A stretch of 64,000 bases of DNA from Enterococcus devriesei. Its GTDB lineage: Bacteria; Bacillota; Bacilli; Lactobacillales; Enterococcaceae. Under the pieces are notes generated by a model. The model saw only the letters and a list, made by a program, of their open reading frames with translations, was not told the origin of the DNA and searched no databases. Where the stretch lies: contig NZ_JXKM01000005.1 in assembly GCF_001885905.1 (NCBI RefSeq), positions 1 to 64,000 of the forward strand. Direction: 5' to 3'. The position numbers and the translations under genes are program-made. Shown piece after piece: positions 16,721-25,902 of this stretch. How positions within the stretch are numbered: the first letter of the stretch is position 1; each line of letters starts with the position of its first letter.

Positions 16721-19120
16721 TTATTCATCCAGTGGATTTTCTAACTCTTCTTCGACTTTTTCCACTAAAACTTCTCGTGGTTTACTACCGGTAGAAGGTC
16801 CAATGACCCCATGATCTTCTAACTCGTCCACGATTCGTGCGGCACGATTGTAGCCGATGCGGAAGCGGCGTTGCAGTAATGAGATACTAGCTGTCTGCAT
16901 CTCAATCACTAATGCTTTGGCTTCTTCATACAAATCGTCCTGCGGCGTTTCTGATGGAGAAGAAGTGGTTTCTTCTGTCGGCATCATTTTTTCTTCGTAA
17001 TGCGCTTCTTGCTGATCGGACACAAATTCTACGATCTGCTCGACTTCATGATCGGAAATAAAGGCGCCTTGGACCCGGATCGGTTTGTTCTCTCCCATTG
17101 GCAAGAACAGCATATCTCCGCGACCTAAAAGTTTTTCTGCACCATTACTGTCAATGATTGTCCGTGAATCCGTCCCGCTGGAAACAGCGAAGGCGATCCG
17201 GGAGGGAACATTGGCTTTAATAATCCCGGTAATGACATCGACACTGGGTCTTTGAGTCGCCAGTATCATATGAATTCCGGCTGCCCGCGCCATTTGCGCT
17301 AAGCGAGTAATGGCATCTTCGACTTCGTTGCTGGCTACCATCATCAGATCGGCTAACTCATCCACGATGACGACAATAAAAGGCAGAATCGGGCGGTTCT
17401 GACCGTCTTCTAAATTCTTTTGGATCACTAACTCATTGAAGCCAGAAATGTTTCGCACACCAGTGGCCGCGAATTTTTCGTAGCGCTCTTCCATTTCCTG
17501 TACGACTTTTTGCAAGGCTTGTGCCGCTTTTCTTGGATTCGTCACGACTGGCGTCAATAAATGGGGAATCCCATTGTACACATTCAGCTCAACCATTTTC
17601 GGGTCAATCATCATAAGCTTCACTTCATTGGGCTTGGCCCGCATCAAGATGCTGGTGATGATCCCATTAATCGACACAGACTTCCCGCTCCCTGTTGAAC
17701 CGGCAACTAGCAAGTGAGGCATTTTAGTTAGATCCGCGGTTTGGACCATGCCGGAAATATCCCGGCCCAAAGGCACTTCCAAAATTTTATCTGGATGATT
17801 CGGTTGTGCTTCAATAATATCACGGAAAGAAACGGTACTGATCGTCCCGTTAGGTACTTCGATCCCGATTAATGACTTGCCGGGAATTGGTGCCTCCATC
17901 CGGACATCCTTTGCGGCTAAAGCCAAGGCGATATCATCAGTTAAATTAACGATCTTGCTGACCTTTACACCGACCGCCGGCTGGACTTCAAATTTAGTAA
18001 CAGAAGGTCCCAAGCTGGCTTTGACTACTTTGGCATCGACGCCGAAGCTGTTAAAGGTTTTTTCTAAGACCTTAATATTTTGCTCGATCTTTTTATATTC
18101 GTCGCTTTGATCCGTCGCTGGAATCGAATCTAATAAGGTCGATGGCGGTAATTGATAATCGTGATCCTCCGGCTCCGCGTTGATCTCAAATTCAAGATCG
18201 CCTGGATCTTCCAGTTCTTCTTCTGGTTGCTCCCTTTTTTTCTGGGGTGCGGGTGCCACTGATTCCAAGTTTTCCTGGAATCCTTCAATCGGAACAAGCG
18301 TCATTTGTTCCGGCTCCCGCTCGACTTTTTCTTGATTTTCTTTCGCCAACTGCTCACCGGGAGTCAACGAGCGCACTCGATTTTTTTCCCGTTCGACTTG
18401 CTCTGCTTTCAACGCTGCTTTTTCGGCAGCTTGTTTTTCTGCCTTAGCTTGCGCTTTTTGCGCTTGGCGTTCTTGTCGTTTTTCATCTCGCAAAGCTTTT
18501 TTTTCATCAGATTCAGATAATTTTTCTTTCATTGTCTCCGTAAAATTGGCTAAATAATCAGTGACTTGATTAAAGTCTAATAAGCTGAATAAGAAAACAC
18601 CTAGCACTAACAATAAGACCGCGATGATATAACTGCCAATCTGAGAAACTAGAAAATGACTGAGGCTATAAAGCGCGCCCCCCACCATACCGCCACCAAC
18701 GTTTTGGGTGATTTGATTGCCTAAAAGATCGACCATCAAAAGATCCCAGGTCGTTTTCAATACATTCGGATTTTGACTTTCAACATTCGCAAATAATCGA
18801 GCATGTAAAATCAACAAAATGCCTAAATAAAAAATCCCAATGCCTAACCAGCGCCGCGGCTTCGTTAATCGCAGCTTCGTATTTTTGGCGACTAAGAGCG
18901 CGCCGTATAAACCTAAAAGCAAGGCTAGGAACTGATACGTATTGCCGCCAATCAAACGTAGAACGTTGGCGATCAGATTTCCGAGAAAGCCGAGACTAAA
19001 TAAGGAAAAGACTGCGAACAGGATGAATAAGATACCGATTCCGATAATCAGGCGCTGTTCTTGCAGTTGTTTTTGTTTTTTTGTTTTTCTTTTTTTCTTG
19101 GTACGCTTTTTCTGCGCCAT
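16721..19120 (-). CDS. ftsK: FtsK/SpoIIIE-family DNA translocase
   Basis: Septum-located DNA pump that clears and resolves chromosomes at division. A very basic N-terminus precedes four hydrophobic segments (about 24-55, 63-78, 91-110 and 143-182), then a low-complexity charged linker (200-345), the alpha/beta motor with Walker A GSTGSGKS (474-481) and Walker [11 protein letters not shown] near 590, and a C-terminal winged-helix gamma domain (about 735-790, with [18 protein letters not shown]) that reads orientation motifs. Length (799) is typical for Lactobacillales. Confidence 0.95.
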   Translation of the reverse strand: MAQKKRTKKKRKTKKQKQLQEQRLIIGIGILFILFAVFSLFSLGFLGNLIANVLRLIGGNTYQFLALLLGLYGALLVAKNTKLRLTKPRRWLGIGIFYLGILLILHARLFANVESQNPNVLKTTWDLLMVDLLGNQITQNVGGGMVGGALYSLSHFLVSQIGSYIIAVLLLVLGVFLFSLLDFNQVTDYLANFTETMKEKLSESDEKKALRDEKRQERQAQKAQAKAEKQAAEKAALKAEQVEREKNRVRSLTPGEQLAKENQEKVEREPEQMTLVPIEGFQENLESVAPAPQKKREQPEEELEDPGDLEFEINAEPEDHDYQLPPSTLLDSIPATDQSDEYKKIEQNIKVLEKTFNSFGVDAKVVKASLGPSVTKFEVQPAVGVKVSKIVNLTDDIALALAAKDVRMEAPIPGKSLIGIEVPNGTISTVSFRDIIEAQPNHPDKILEVPLGRDISGMVQTADLTKMPHLLVAGSTGSGKSVSINGIITSILMRAKPNEVKLMMIDPKMVELNVYNGIPHLLTPVVTNPRKAAQALQKVVQEMEERYEKFAATGVRNISGFNELVIQKNLEDGQNRPILPFIVVIVDELADLMMVASNEVEDAITRLAQMARAAGIHMILATQRPSVDVITGIIKANVPSRIAFAVSSGTDSRTIIDSNGAEKLLGRGDMLFLPMGENKPIRVQGAFISDHEVEQIVEFVSDQQEAHYEEKMMPTEETTSSPSETPQDDLYEEAKALVIEMQTASISLLQRRFRIGYNRAARIVDELEDHGVIGPSTGSKPREVLVEKVEEELENPLDE

Positions 19121-19151
19121 GCTATCCCTCTTTTCATTCTGTTCTATTATA

Positions 19152-19186
19152 CAAAAAAAAGAAGGCGAACAAAAGTTTTGTTCGCC
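19152..19186 (-). terminator. Terminator of the amino-acid ABC operon
   Basis: GGCGAACAAAA pairs with its reverse complement; on the minus strand the stem is followed by TTCTTTTTTTT. It lies ten bases after the substrate-binding-protein stop and just ahead of the ftsK gene. Confidence 0.9.
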
Positions 19187-19195
19187 ATTTCCTGT

Positions 19196-20026
19196 TTATT
19201 CTTTTGGTAATGATAATTCTTCGCCAAACCATTTCTTAGAGATTTCAGCGTACTTACCGTCTTCTTGTAATTTCTTGAAGGCATCATTGATTTTTCCGAC
19301 TAATTCTTTGTCGCCTTTCCGCGCACCAACCGCGAAATCTTCATTCTTGAAGCCGACACTTGAAATATTGTATTTATCCAATTTATTGGCTTGTTTCAAG
19401 TAGTAGTCCGCATACACTTTATCAATCAATAGACCGTTGATCCGGCCATTTTCCAAATCGATCATCGCCTCATTGAAGCTGGCATATAAAGTAGCGTCGT
19501 TGTCCTTAACAATGTCTTTTAACAGCTTAGGCTCATTGCCAAAGGCTTCATAACCAGAAGACCCTTCTTGCGCACCTAAAATTTTATCTTTCATCTCGGA
19601 AGCTTTGGTAATTCCGCTATCTTTTTTCGTGACTAAGACTTGTTCATTTTGTGCATATGGGTCACTGAACAATACTTTCTTTTCCCGTGATTTCGTCACA
19701 GTATAGCCATTCCAAATCAAATCAATCGTACCATTGTCTAATTCATTTTCTTTCATTGACCAATCGATGGGTTGGAAATCGGCTTTGATGCCATATTCCT
19801 GGAAGACTGCTTTGGCCAAATCAACGTCAAAACCGACGATTTTTCCAGCTTCATCTTTAAAACCCATTGGCACGAAAGTATCGTCTAAACCGATCGTTAC
19901 TTTTTTTTCTTTCTCGATCGTTTTCCAGCTGTCGTCACTGCTGCTCGCTTCTTTCTTGCCACAGGCACCTAAGGTCACTAAAGTCAAAACAGCGACCATT
20001 CCCAAAATAATTTTTTTCAATTTCAT
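19196..20026 (-). CDS. Polar amino-acid ABC transporter substrate-binding lipoprotein
   Basis: Membrane-anchored family-3 solute receptor: signal peptide with lipobox LGAC (Cys22), then two SBP lobes with the characteristic VGFDVDLAKAV segment near 63-73 and an ENGRINGLLIDK hinge segment near 188-199. The family binds polar amino acids (His, Lys, Arg, Gln, Cys and others); the residues here do not settle the ligand. It is the last gene of the T-box-controlled operon, 27 bases after the ATPase gene. Confidence 0.92.
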   Translation of the reverse strand: MKLKKIILGMVAVLTLVTLGACGKKEASSSDDSWKTIEKEKKVTIGLDDTFVPMGFKDEAGKIVGFDVDLAKAVFQEYGIKADFQPIDWSMKENELDNGTIDLIWNGYTVTKSREKKVLFSDPYAQNEQVLVTKKDSGITKASEMKDKILGAQEGSSGYEAFGNEPKLLKDIVKDNDATLYASFNEAMIDLENGRINGLLIDKVYADYYLKQANKLDKYNISSVGFKNEDFAVGARKGDKELVGKINDAFKKLQEDGKYAEISKKWFGEELSLPKE

Positions 20027-20053
20027 ACGAACTCCTCCTACTTCATTTATGTT

Positions 20054-20698
20054 TTATTTAATTGGTTCCACCTTTAAAACTTTATCGCCGATCGCTTCAG
20101 CAAATACTAAGTCATGGGTTACGACGATCTGGGTCACGCCATCAGCCTTCAAGCCTAAGATCAAATTCTCCACTTGCTGCCGTAACGCAGGATCCAGTGC
20201 ACTAGTTGGTTCATCATAAGCTAAGACCTTCGGATTCATCGCCATTGCCCGTGCGATCGCTAGCCGTTGCTTTTGCCCGCCAGATAATTGGTAAGGATAA
20301 TTATTTAGCAGCTCTTCGATTCCCAATAAGCCGGCTAAATCTTTCGCTTTGGCTAGATAGGTTTCTGTATCTTGCTTTAAAACCAGTCGTGGACCGATCG
20401 TAATATTGTCTAAGACACTTAAATGTGGAAACAGTTGAAAATCTTGAAAAACGACCCCCACCACTTGCTCTTTATTTTTTGCCCCACTAGGATCAAAAGG
20501 CTGACCGTCTAATAAGAAAGTCCCGCTATCAGCTGTTTCCAAGCCCGCTAACGTTCTTAACAAGGTGGTTTTTCCGCCACCGGAAGGCCCGACGATCGCT
20601 AAAATCTGCCCATCCGGAATGACTAGATCCAAATTATTGATGACTTTTTTTGTTCCGAAAGATTTGTTTACTTTTTTTAATTCAATCATTTTTTTCAC
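20054..20698 (-). CDS. Polar amino-acid ABC transporter ATP-binding protein
   Basis: Nucleotide-binding subunit: Walker A GPSGGGKTT (37-45), a Q-loop in FQDFQLFPH, signature LSGGQKQR, Walker B VLAYDEP and switch His in VVTHD. At 214 residues it is slightly shorter than the 240-residue norm, as often seen in this subfamily. It starts four bases after the permease stop and is translated from the same transcript. Confidence 0.94.
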   Translation of the reverse strand: MKKMIELKKVNKSFGTKKVINNLDLVIPDGQILAIVGPSGGGKTTLLRTLAGLETADSGTFLLDGQPFDPSGAKNKEQVVGVVFQDFQLFPHLSVLDNITIGPRLVLKQDTETYLAKAKDLAGLLGIEELLNNYPYQLSGGQKQRLAIARAMAMNPKVLAYDEPTSALDPALRQQVENLILGLKADGVTQIVVTHDLVFAEAIGDKVLKVEPIK

Positions 20699-20702
20699 CC
20701 GC

Positions 20703-21347
20703 CTAACGATAATAGTTCAAACGATTTTCTAATTGCTTCAAGATGACCGAGACAACGGCCGTCATTACTAAATAAATAATCGCTACGCCAAACAATGGCA
20801 ACAACGTCGTGTCACGTTCCATCGCGATTTTTCCTGCACGCATCACATCAGACAAGCCTAGGATATAAACCAATGAAGTGTCCTTAACTAAATTGATGAC
20901 CTCATTTCCAACAGAAGGTAAGACGATCTTCACTACTTGAGGAATGATGATTCGTGTGACTGTTTGAAATGGATTCAAACCAATTACTTTCGACGCTTCG
21001 TATTGTCCCACCGGGATTGATTGAATACCACCGCGGAAAATCTCCGCGTAATAAGCCGCGTAGTTCAATACGAAAGCAAACAGCGCTGCTTCGAAACGAT
21101 CAAATACGATGCCGGCCAATGGCAATCCATAAAAGACAAAGATCAATTGCAGCAGCAATGGTGTTCCCCGCATGATCCAGACGTAAAAACGAATGATCCA
21201 TTGCAGCGGTTTGAAGCGGCTGGCTAAGCCAAAGGATAAAATGATCCCTAGAGGCAACGACCCTAATATCGTATAGCCAAATAATTTCAGTGTAATTTCT
21301 GCCCCTTGTAATAATTGCGGCATGACTTCGATCAAATAATTTATCAT
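20703..21347 (-). CDS. Polar amino-acid ABC transporter permease
   Basis: HisM/GlnP-type permease with about five membrane segments and the EAA-like loop (GQYEASKVIGLNPFQTVTRIIIPQ near 124-147). The start is the ATG with GGAGGG eight bases upstream; an in-frame start 14 codons earlier lacks a ribosome binding site. It is the first gene of the operon behind the T-box leader, about 210 bases downstream of the second antiterminator. Confidence 0.92.
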   Translation of the reverse strand: MINYLIEVMPQLLQGAEITLKLFGYTILGSLPLGIILSFGLASRFKPLQWIIRFYVWIMRGTPLLLQLIFVFYGLPLAGIVFDRFEAALFAFVLNYAAYYAEIFRGGIQSIPVGQYEASKVIGLNPFQTVTRIIIPQVVKIVLPSVGNEVINLVKDTSLVYILGLSDVMRAGKIAMERDTTLLPLFGVAIIYLVMTAVVSVILKQLENRLNYYR

Positions 21348-21450
21348 CCCAATATCCCTCCATTTTTTCGAAAGCTGTTTGACTTTCAAAAGTGTTTAAT
21401 CTTGCAGCAAGTTCGCTTTAGCTAAGGTAGAACTGACAGCTAGCTCTAAC

Positions 21451-21507
21451 AATGGCAATCTTTTTCCAAAAACCAGAAAAAGATTTTATCGTCGTACGCA
21501 TGCCATT
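21451..21507 (-). other. Long composite hairpin in the operon leader
   Basis: Between the second T-box terminator and the permease start the RNA can form a two-part stem: AATGGCA/TGCCATT at the base and AATCTTTTTC/GAAAAAGATT above it. It has no T run, so it is probably not a terminator. It may be a stability or processing element, or the remains of a further regulatory module. Confidence 0.4.
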
Positions 21508-21557
21508 TTCCTAACCTGCTAGTCATCTCTTGGTCAAAGCAGGAAAGAAAAACTGGC

Positions 21558-21614
21558 AAAAAAAAGTCCTCTGGTATTTCTACCAGAGGACGTTTGCTAC
21601 GTGGTTCCACCTCA
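21558..21614 (-). promoter_or_regulatory. Second T-box antiterminator/terminator module (no stem I of its own)
   Basis: The minus strand carries a second T-box sequence, GAGGTGGAACCACGT (about 21599-21613), followed by a 26-base terminator stem-loop (21566-21591, GTCCTCTGG...CCAGAGGAC) and eight T. Only about 60 bases separate it from the first terminator, too few for another stem I with a specifier loop. Confidence 0.85.
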
Positions 21615-21671
21615 TCTTTGTTCTCTTCTCGCAAAAAGAACCTCGATAGGTCAATAACTAGTTTGAGAAAT

Positions 21672-21936
21672 AAAAAAGTCCTTTAGCCACTAGGGCTAAA
21701 GGACGTGAATTACGTGGTTCCACCTTTTTTTTATCACCGTCTCACAACGAGCGATCTCAACTGGTCAATTGACCTCTGCTATAACGGGCACTCCCGGATC
21801 AGCCTACTTGATTCAACTAATCGACTCAAAGATGTGGTTCACAAATCATCGTTGTCTCTTTTCACCAATCAGAGACTCTCTGGGAACAAATGAACTGCTA
21901 CTCTTCTTTTCATTGTCGTTTGATTAAGTTGAGTCA
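21672..21936 (-). promoter_or_regulatory. T-box leader: stem I, first antiterminator and terminator
   Basis: tRNA-sensing transcription attenuator. Stem I is closed by TCAACTTAATC/GATTAGTTGA and shows the canonical AGAAGAGTA (S-turn), the distal-loop CAGAGAG and GGTGAAAAGAG elements, and a specifier strand GAACCACATC (21831-21840). The T-box core AAGGTGGAACCACG is at about 21712-21726, and the terminator stem at 21678-21704 is followed by six T. The specifier reads CAC (His) if the conserved purine follows the codon, or CCA (Pro) by strict spacing from GAA. Confidence 0.93.
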
Positions 21937-21937
21937 T

Positions 21938-21966
21938 ACTTTACACGCCTTTAGAGGGTTTGTCAA
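21938..21966 (-). promoter_or_regulatory. Sigma-A promoter of the T-box operon
   Basis: On the minus strand a perfect -35 TTGACA (21961-21966) is followed by a 17-base spacer and TAAAGT (21938-21943). Transcription would start a few bases before the base of stem I. Confidence 0.8.
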
Positions 21967-22002
21967 TAAAGAACCTTCATCTTTTTATCATGAACTTCAA
22001 AT

Positions 22003-23094
22003 TTAGTTTTTAGCAACAAATTGAAATTTCGTCCACGGTTTTAAAAAGTCCAGCATAATTAATTCAGCTTGCGGAATTTTTCCGACTAAATTTTTACGGG
22101 CATCGCTATGAGGTTCCAGAACGATTTGTAATTCATTTTTGTATTTACCAAATTCATCATTGCCCACGACGACATCGCCGACTTGGAATTCTTGGGTATT
22201 GTCATGAACTGGATTGGCAACGTCCGCGTATTTGACTCTCACCAATGTTGAGCGAACCGCAGTAGAGGTAATATCTCCTCTGCGGAAATGTTTCGGATCA
22301 GCCACGATTTTTTGCTCGACTTCGGTTACATCTGGTACAAATTCGATACCTAAACTGACTTTGTAACGATCGACTGCCGCTACTTTTTCCAACTCTTCAT
22401 CAGAAGCATAAGCATTCCCGATGATCACCGTATCGATTAAGCCTGTAGCAAACATATGGCGCGCTTGCAAATCAATCGGCAAATGACGATGCATCTCTAA
22501 CGTTGGTAAGCCATCGTTGACATCCCACGGACCATATTCCGCTGATTGGCTCGTAATAAATGCAGCCGTCTTGATCCCATGATTTTTGAATCGTTTGCTG
22601 CAATCAATAAAGAAATCATATGGTAGTGCCGAACCTTCTTGCGGATAAAAATTATGACAGCCGTAGATAAACGGTTCGTTCGCTTCATAGGATAAAATAT
22701 TATCAAGATAAGCCACATTATTACTCATGTTCAACTCAATCGCCAGACCTTCTGGATTATAGCTTAACATCGCTTCTTTATTGCCATCGAAGCCTTCGTC
22801 TAAACGAATTCCTTCAGCTCCTAACTCAGCAAAAAAGCTCAGGTCATCATAAGAGATCCCTAAGTCGTTAAAAATCGAAGGAGCGATATCCAGTACCGTT
22901 TCCATTCCTAACTCTTTCGCATAATGGATAATGCTACCGAATTTCTCGCTGACTTTCTCTTTACCTTCAGTTACCTCTAGCATACTCATGAAGATGCGAG
23001 TATAGCCAAGCTCCGCTGCCTTTTTGATATAATCGCGATCAGCTTGCGGATCGCTATGATCGGGATAAACCGAAATACCTAATTCACGTTTCAT
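22003..23094 (-). CDS. DUF871/MupG-family 6-phospho-glycosidase
   Basis: TIM-barrel protein followed by a small cyclophilin-like C-terminal domain. The N-terminus GISVYPDHS, the GIRLDEGFDG strand and the YGCHNFYPQEGSALPY block are hallmarks of the family whose characterised member, MupG of Staphylococcus, hydrolyses MurNAc-6-phosphate-GlcNAc after PTS uptake. Here it is the last gene of a lactose/cellobiose-type PTS operon, so the substrate is likely a phosphorylated disaccharide, but the sugar cannot be read from sequence. Complete, 363 residues. Confidence 0.85.
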   Translation of the reverse strand: MKRELGISVYPDHSDPQADRDYIKKAAELGYTRIFMSMLEVTEGKEKVSEKFGSIIHYAKELGMETVLDIAPSIFNDLGISYDDLSFFAELGAEGIRLDEGFDGNKEAMLSYNPEGLAIELNMSNNVAYLDNILSYEANEPFIYGCHNFYPQEGSALPYDFFIDCSKRFKNHGIKTAAFITSQSAEYGPWDVNDGLPTLEMHRHLPIDLQARHMFATGLIDTVIIGNAYASDEELEKVAAVDRYKVSLGIEFVPDVTEVEQKIVADPKHFRRGDITSTAVRSTLVRVKYADVANPVHDNTQEFQVGDVVVGNDEFGKYKNELQIVLEPHSDARKNLVGKIPQAELIMLDFLKPWTKFQFVAKN

Positions 23095-23112
23095 TCGTTT
23101 TCCTCCTGCTTC

Positions 23113-24501
23113 TTAGTCGTCTAACCCATTTTGTTCCGCTACTTCTTTGAACCAGTAGCCAGATTTTTTGACCGTTTTAATTTGCGTGTGGATATTATTT
23201 GAAATGAAGCCATAGCGATTCTTATAAGAATTCAACCAAGACCAGCAATCAATTGGTGTCCACATGTGGTAGCCAAAACAATTGGAGCCTTCTTCGATTC
23301 CTTTATGCAGCCATTCTAAATGCTCTTGAACAAAATCAATCCGGTAGTCGTCTTCGATCATACCTTCAGCGTTTTTGAAACGGTCTTCGTTAGAAACACC
23401 CATTCCATTTTCAGAGACATACCACGGAATATTTTTATAATTTTCTTTGATGTTCACCGCGATATCGTATAAAGCTTTTGGATAAATTTCCCAGCCGCGG
23501 TCTAAGTTTACACGACGACCTGGCATATCATAGGCATCATAGTAACGGTCTGGCATCCATTCACCAACAGAATTGGGTGCTACATCGGGGGCCTTCACCC
23601 GATTTGGATGATAGAAATTCACTCCTAAGAAATCAACGGTATTGTTTTTTAAGATTTCTTTTTCTGCATCGGTTGTTTTCCACAAGACTTTGTCCTGCGT
23701 CAACAATTCTTCCAACTCAGCTGGAAAATGTCCGTAAACTGCTGGTTCTAAGAACATTTTGTTGTTCCAAAGCTCCGCGATTCGGGCTGCCTCTTGGTCT
23801 TCAGGTGCATCAGAAGCCGCGTACGTCGGAGTCAGATTTAAAATCGTACCGATTTGTGCATCTTTGATGTTTAATTTACGAAAAGCTTGGATCGCTTTTG
23901 CTGACGCTAAGTTCAAGTTGTAAGCTACTTGGACTGCTTTCTTTCCGTCAACAATATTTGGATAGTGGAACTGGAATAAATACTCCCCTTCAACAACGAC
24001 CATTGGTTCGTTATGAGTCGCCCAGAATTTCACGCGATCACCAAATAATTCAAAACATTTTTGGGCAAAGCCAACATATAAGTCCACGACTTTTTTCGAT
24101 TCCCAGCCGCCGTATTTGTCGTAAAGCTCAACTGGCAAATCAAAATGATGCAAGTTCATGACGGGTGTCATACCTTCAGCGATCATTGTGTCGATGACAT
24201 TGTTGTAAAAATCAACCGCGTCTTGATTCACGGTATTGGTTTCTAAATCATCGATCAAGCGGCTCCATTGAATACTCGTCCGCAGGCTATTCATGCCAAT
24301 AGAACGCATCATATGGATGTCTTCTTTATAGCTGTTGTAAAAGTTTGAAGCCGTGTCTGGCCCTACTTGGTTATGGAATTTCTCTGGTTCGATCTCATAA
24401 TGATAATCAAACACATTCGCATGCTTTTTATTAAAACGTCCTTCGCTTTGCGGGCCTGATGTGGCAGCACCCCACCAGAAATTCTTTGGAAAATTCTTCA
24501 T
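23113..24501 (-). CDS. Glycoside hydrolase family 1, 6-phospho-beta-glucosidase type
   Basis: Retaining beta-glycosidase cleaving phosphorylated beta-glucosides delivered by the PTS. The acid/base Glu165 lies in THNEP and the nucleophile Glu364 in SENGMG. The N-terminal FWWGAATSGPQSEG block is present in the form used by PTS-linked enzymes. It follows the EIIC gene after a 130-base gap holding a terminator-like hairpin, and precedes the MupG-like gene by 18 bases. Confidence 0.93.
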   Translation of the reverse strand: MKNFPKNFWWGAATSGPQSEGRFNKKHANVFDYHYEIEPEKFHNQVGPDTASNFYNSYKEDIHMMRSIGMNSLRTSIQWSRLIDDLETNTVNQDAVDFYNNVIDTMIAEGMTPVMNLHHFDLPVELYDKYGGWESKKVVDLYVGFAQKCFELFGDRVKFWATHNEPMVVVEGEYLFQFHYPNIVDGKKAVQVAYNLNLASAKAIQAFRKLNIKDAQIGTILNLTPTYAASDAPEDQEAARIAELWNNKMFLEPAVYGHFPAELEELLTQDKVLWKTTDAEKEILKNNTVDFLGVNFYHPNRVKAPDVAPNSVGEWMPDRYYDAYDMPGRRVNLDRGWEIYPKALYDIAVNIKENYKNIPWYVSENGMGVSNEDRFKNAEGMIEDDYRIDFVQEHLEWLHKGIEEGSNCFGYHMWTPIDCWSWLNSYKNRYGFISNNIHTQIKTVKKSGYWFKEVAEQNGLDD

Positions 24502-24582
24502 TGTAATGCTCCTAACTTTTTCTAAGTCTATTGTTTTGAGATTCTTTGTTTTCAGGCTCTTAAGCTACCAGTATTAGCAGAT

Positions 24583-24622
24583 AAAAAGAAAAGGGATTAG
24601 GGATCGAGTGATCCTTAATCCC
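24583..24622 (-). terminator. Internal terminator between EIIC and GH1 genes
   Basis: On the minus strand GGGATTA-A-GGATC pairs with GATCC-C-TAATCCC around a four-base loop and is followed by TTTTCTTTTT. It lies about 12 bases after the EIIC stop, inside the operon, and so should lower expression of the two hydrolase genes relative to the transporter. Confidence 0.78.
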
Positions 24623-24633
24623 CATCGTATTCC

Positions 24634-25887
24634 TTAAATCTCAGTTCCTTTTTTCAATTCTAATCTAGTAGATAGAGATACAAATGGTACATACATTACA
24701 ATAGCGATCACTAAGTTAACTGCAGCAAGAATTGCTCCTGAAATACTTTGTGTTGCTAAGAAACCGCCAATGATTGGTGGTGTAACCCAAGGTGGCATAA
24801 CAGTTGCGGCTGGTACCCAGCCAAATTTCGTTGCAAAGTAAGCAGTGGTTACACAAACCATTGGTGTCAAGATAAATGGAATGAACATGACTGGATTCAA
24901 TACTAATGGCAAACCAAACATCAATGGCTCATTGATATTGAAAATACCAGGAGCTGCGGCCAAGTTGTTTACGACCATGAATGGTTTATTTTTACGTCCA
25001 ACTAAATAGATTGCGATAATTAAACCAATTGTTACCCCAGTACCACCCATGTTTACGAATGAGTCAATAAATGGTTTGTTAACGATATAAGGTGCTGCTT
25101 TACCAGCTGAGATTGCTGCATTGTTCGCTTCAATCGCTGGCGCATTGATCGCCTGCATGAATGGGTCGATCATATTGGCACCATGTAATCCGAAGAACCA
25201 TAAGAATGGTGTGATAAATGCGATCAATAGTGCTGAACCGTATGAATTAGCTAAGCCCATGAACGGTTCTTGAACCATTGCATAGAAAGCCGCGAACATA
25301 TCTTCAACGCCAAAACCGGCAATGATTGCTGCAATTACACCAAAGATCGAAATTGTGATCATTGCTGGGAATAAAGAAGCAAATGAACGTGCAACTGCTG
25401 GTGGCACGCCGTCAGGCATTTTAACAACTAGTTTGTCATTACCAACTAAACGAGTGAAGATTTCAGCTACTAACATACCTACGATCAAGGCAACGAATAA
25501 ACCAGAAGAGTTCATTCCGCTTGTAGCAGCTCCTAAAGTGAAGAATGACGCAACAGAGACAACCCCTGTTCCGATTGGATCTTTACCAACACCTTTAGCT
25601 AAGTTGTAAGCAACTAAAAACGCGATAAAGACTGAAAGAACACCAAAGGTTCCGTTCCAGACAGCGCCGCCGAAGCCTTTCCATGCTTCACCGCCAAAAA
25701 TACCGTTCATGACATTTTGGAAAGCTGGAATTGGCAAGTTGTTGATCATTACCGCTAATGCCCCTAAAATCATTAACGGCATGGTTACTGTGAAGGCATC
25801 CCGAATCGCGACTAAATGACGCTGGTTCCCAATTTTAGAAGCGTATGGGATAAAGTGTTTTTCCATAAAATTGATAAATTTATCCAT
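24634..25887 (-). CDS. PTS lactose/cellobiose-family EIIC permease
   Basis: Membrane channel and phosphorylation component for a beta-linked disaccharide. The protein has the CelB/ChbC-type features: RHLVAIRDAF in the N-terminus, about ten hydrophobic segments, FGLHGANMIDPF in the sugar-binding part and FNINEPLMFGLP in the C-terminal half. At 417 residues it is complete. EIIA and EIIB are separate upstream genes. Confidence 0.93.
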   Translation of the reverse strand: MDKFINFMEKHFIPYASKIGNQRHLVAIRDAFTVTMPLMILGALAVMINNLPIPAFQNVMNGIFGGEAWKGFGGAVWNGTFGVLSVFIAFLVAYNLAKGVGKDPIGTGVVSVASFFTLGAATSGMNSSGLFVALIVGMLVAEIFTRLVGNDKLVVKMPDGVPPAVARSFASLFPAMITISIFGVIAAIIAGFGVEDMFAAFYAMVQEPFMGLANSYGSALLIAFITPFLWFFGLHGANMIDPFMQAINAPAIEANNAAISAGKAAPYIVNKPFIDSFVNMGGTGVTIGLIIAIYLVGRKNKPFMVVNNLAAAPGIFNINEPLMFGLPLVLNPVMFIPFILTPMVCVTTAYFATKFGWVPAATVMPPWVTPPIIGGFLATQSISGAILAAVNLVIAIVMYVPFVSLSTRLELKKGTEI

Positions 25888-25902
25888 TGTATTTCCCCCT
25901 GT

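Noticed and set aside
18942-19403. Open frame of 153 codons on the plus strand
   Set aside because: Antisense to the ftsK 5' end and the substrate-binding-protein 3' end, and it runs through the terminator between them.
19734-20219. Open frame of 161 codons on the plus strand
   Set aside because: Antisense to two genes of the amino-acid transporter; low-complexity Ser/Thr/Lys composition, no ribosome binding site.
21561-21727. Repeat pair at the two T-box modules considered as a mobile-element or CRISPR-like repeat
   Set aside because: Both copies are functional T-box core plus terminator; similarity is confined to the conserved RNA motif.
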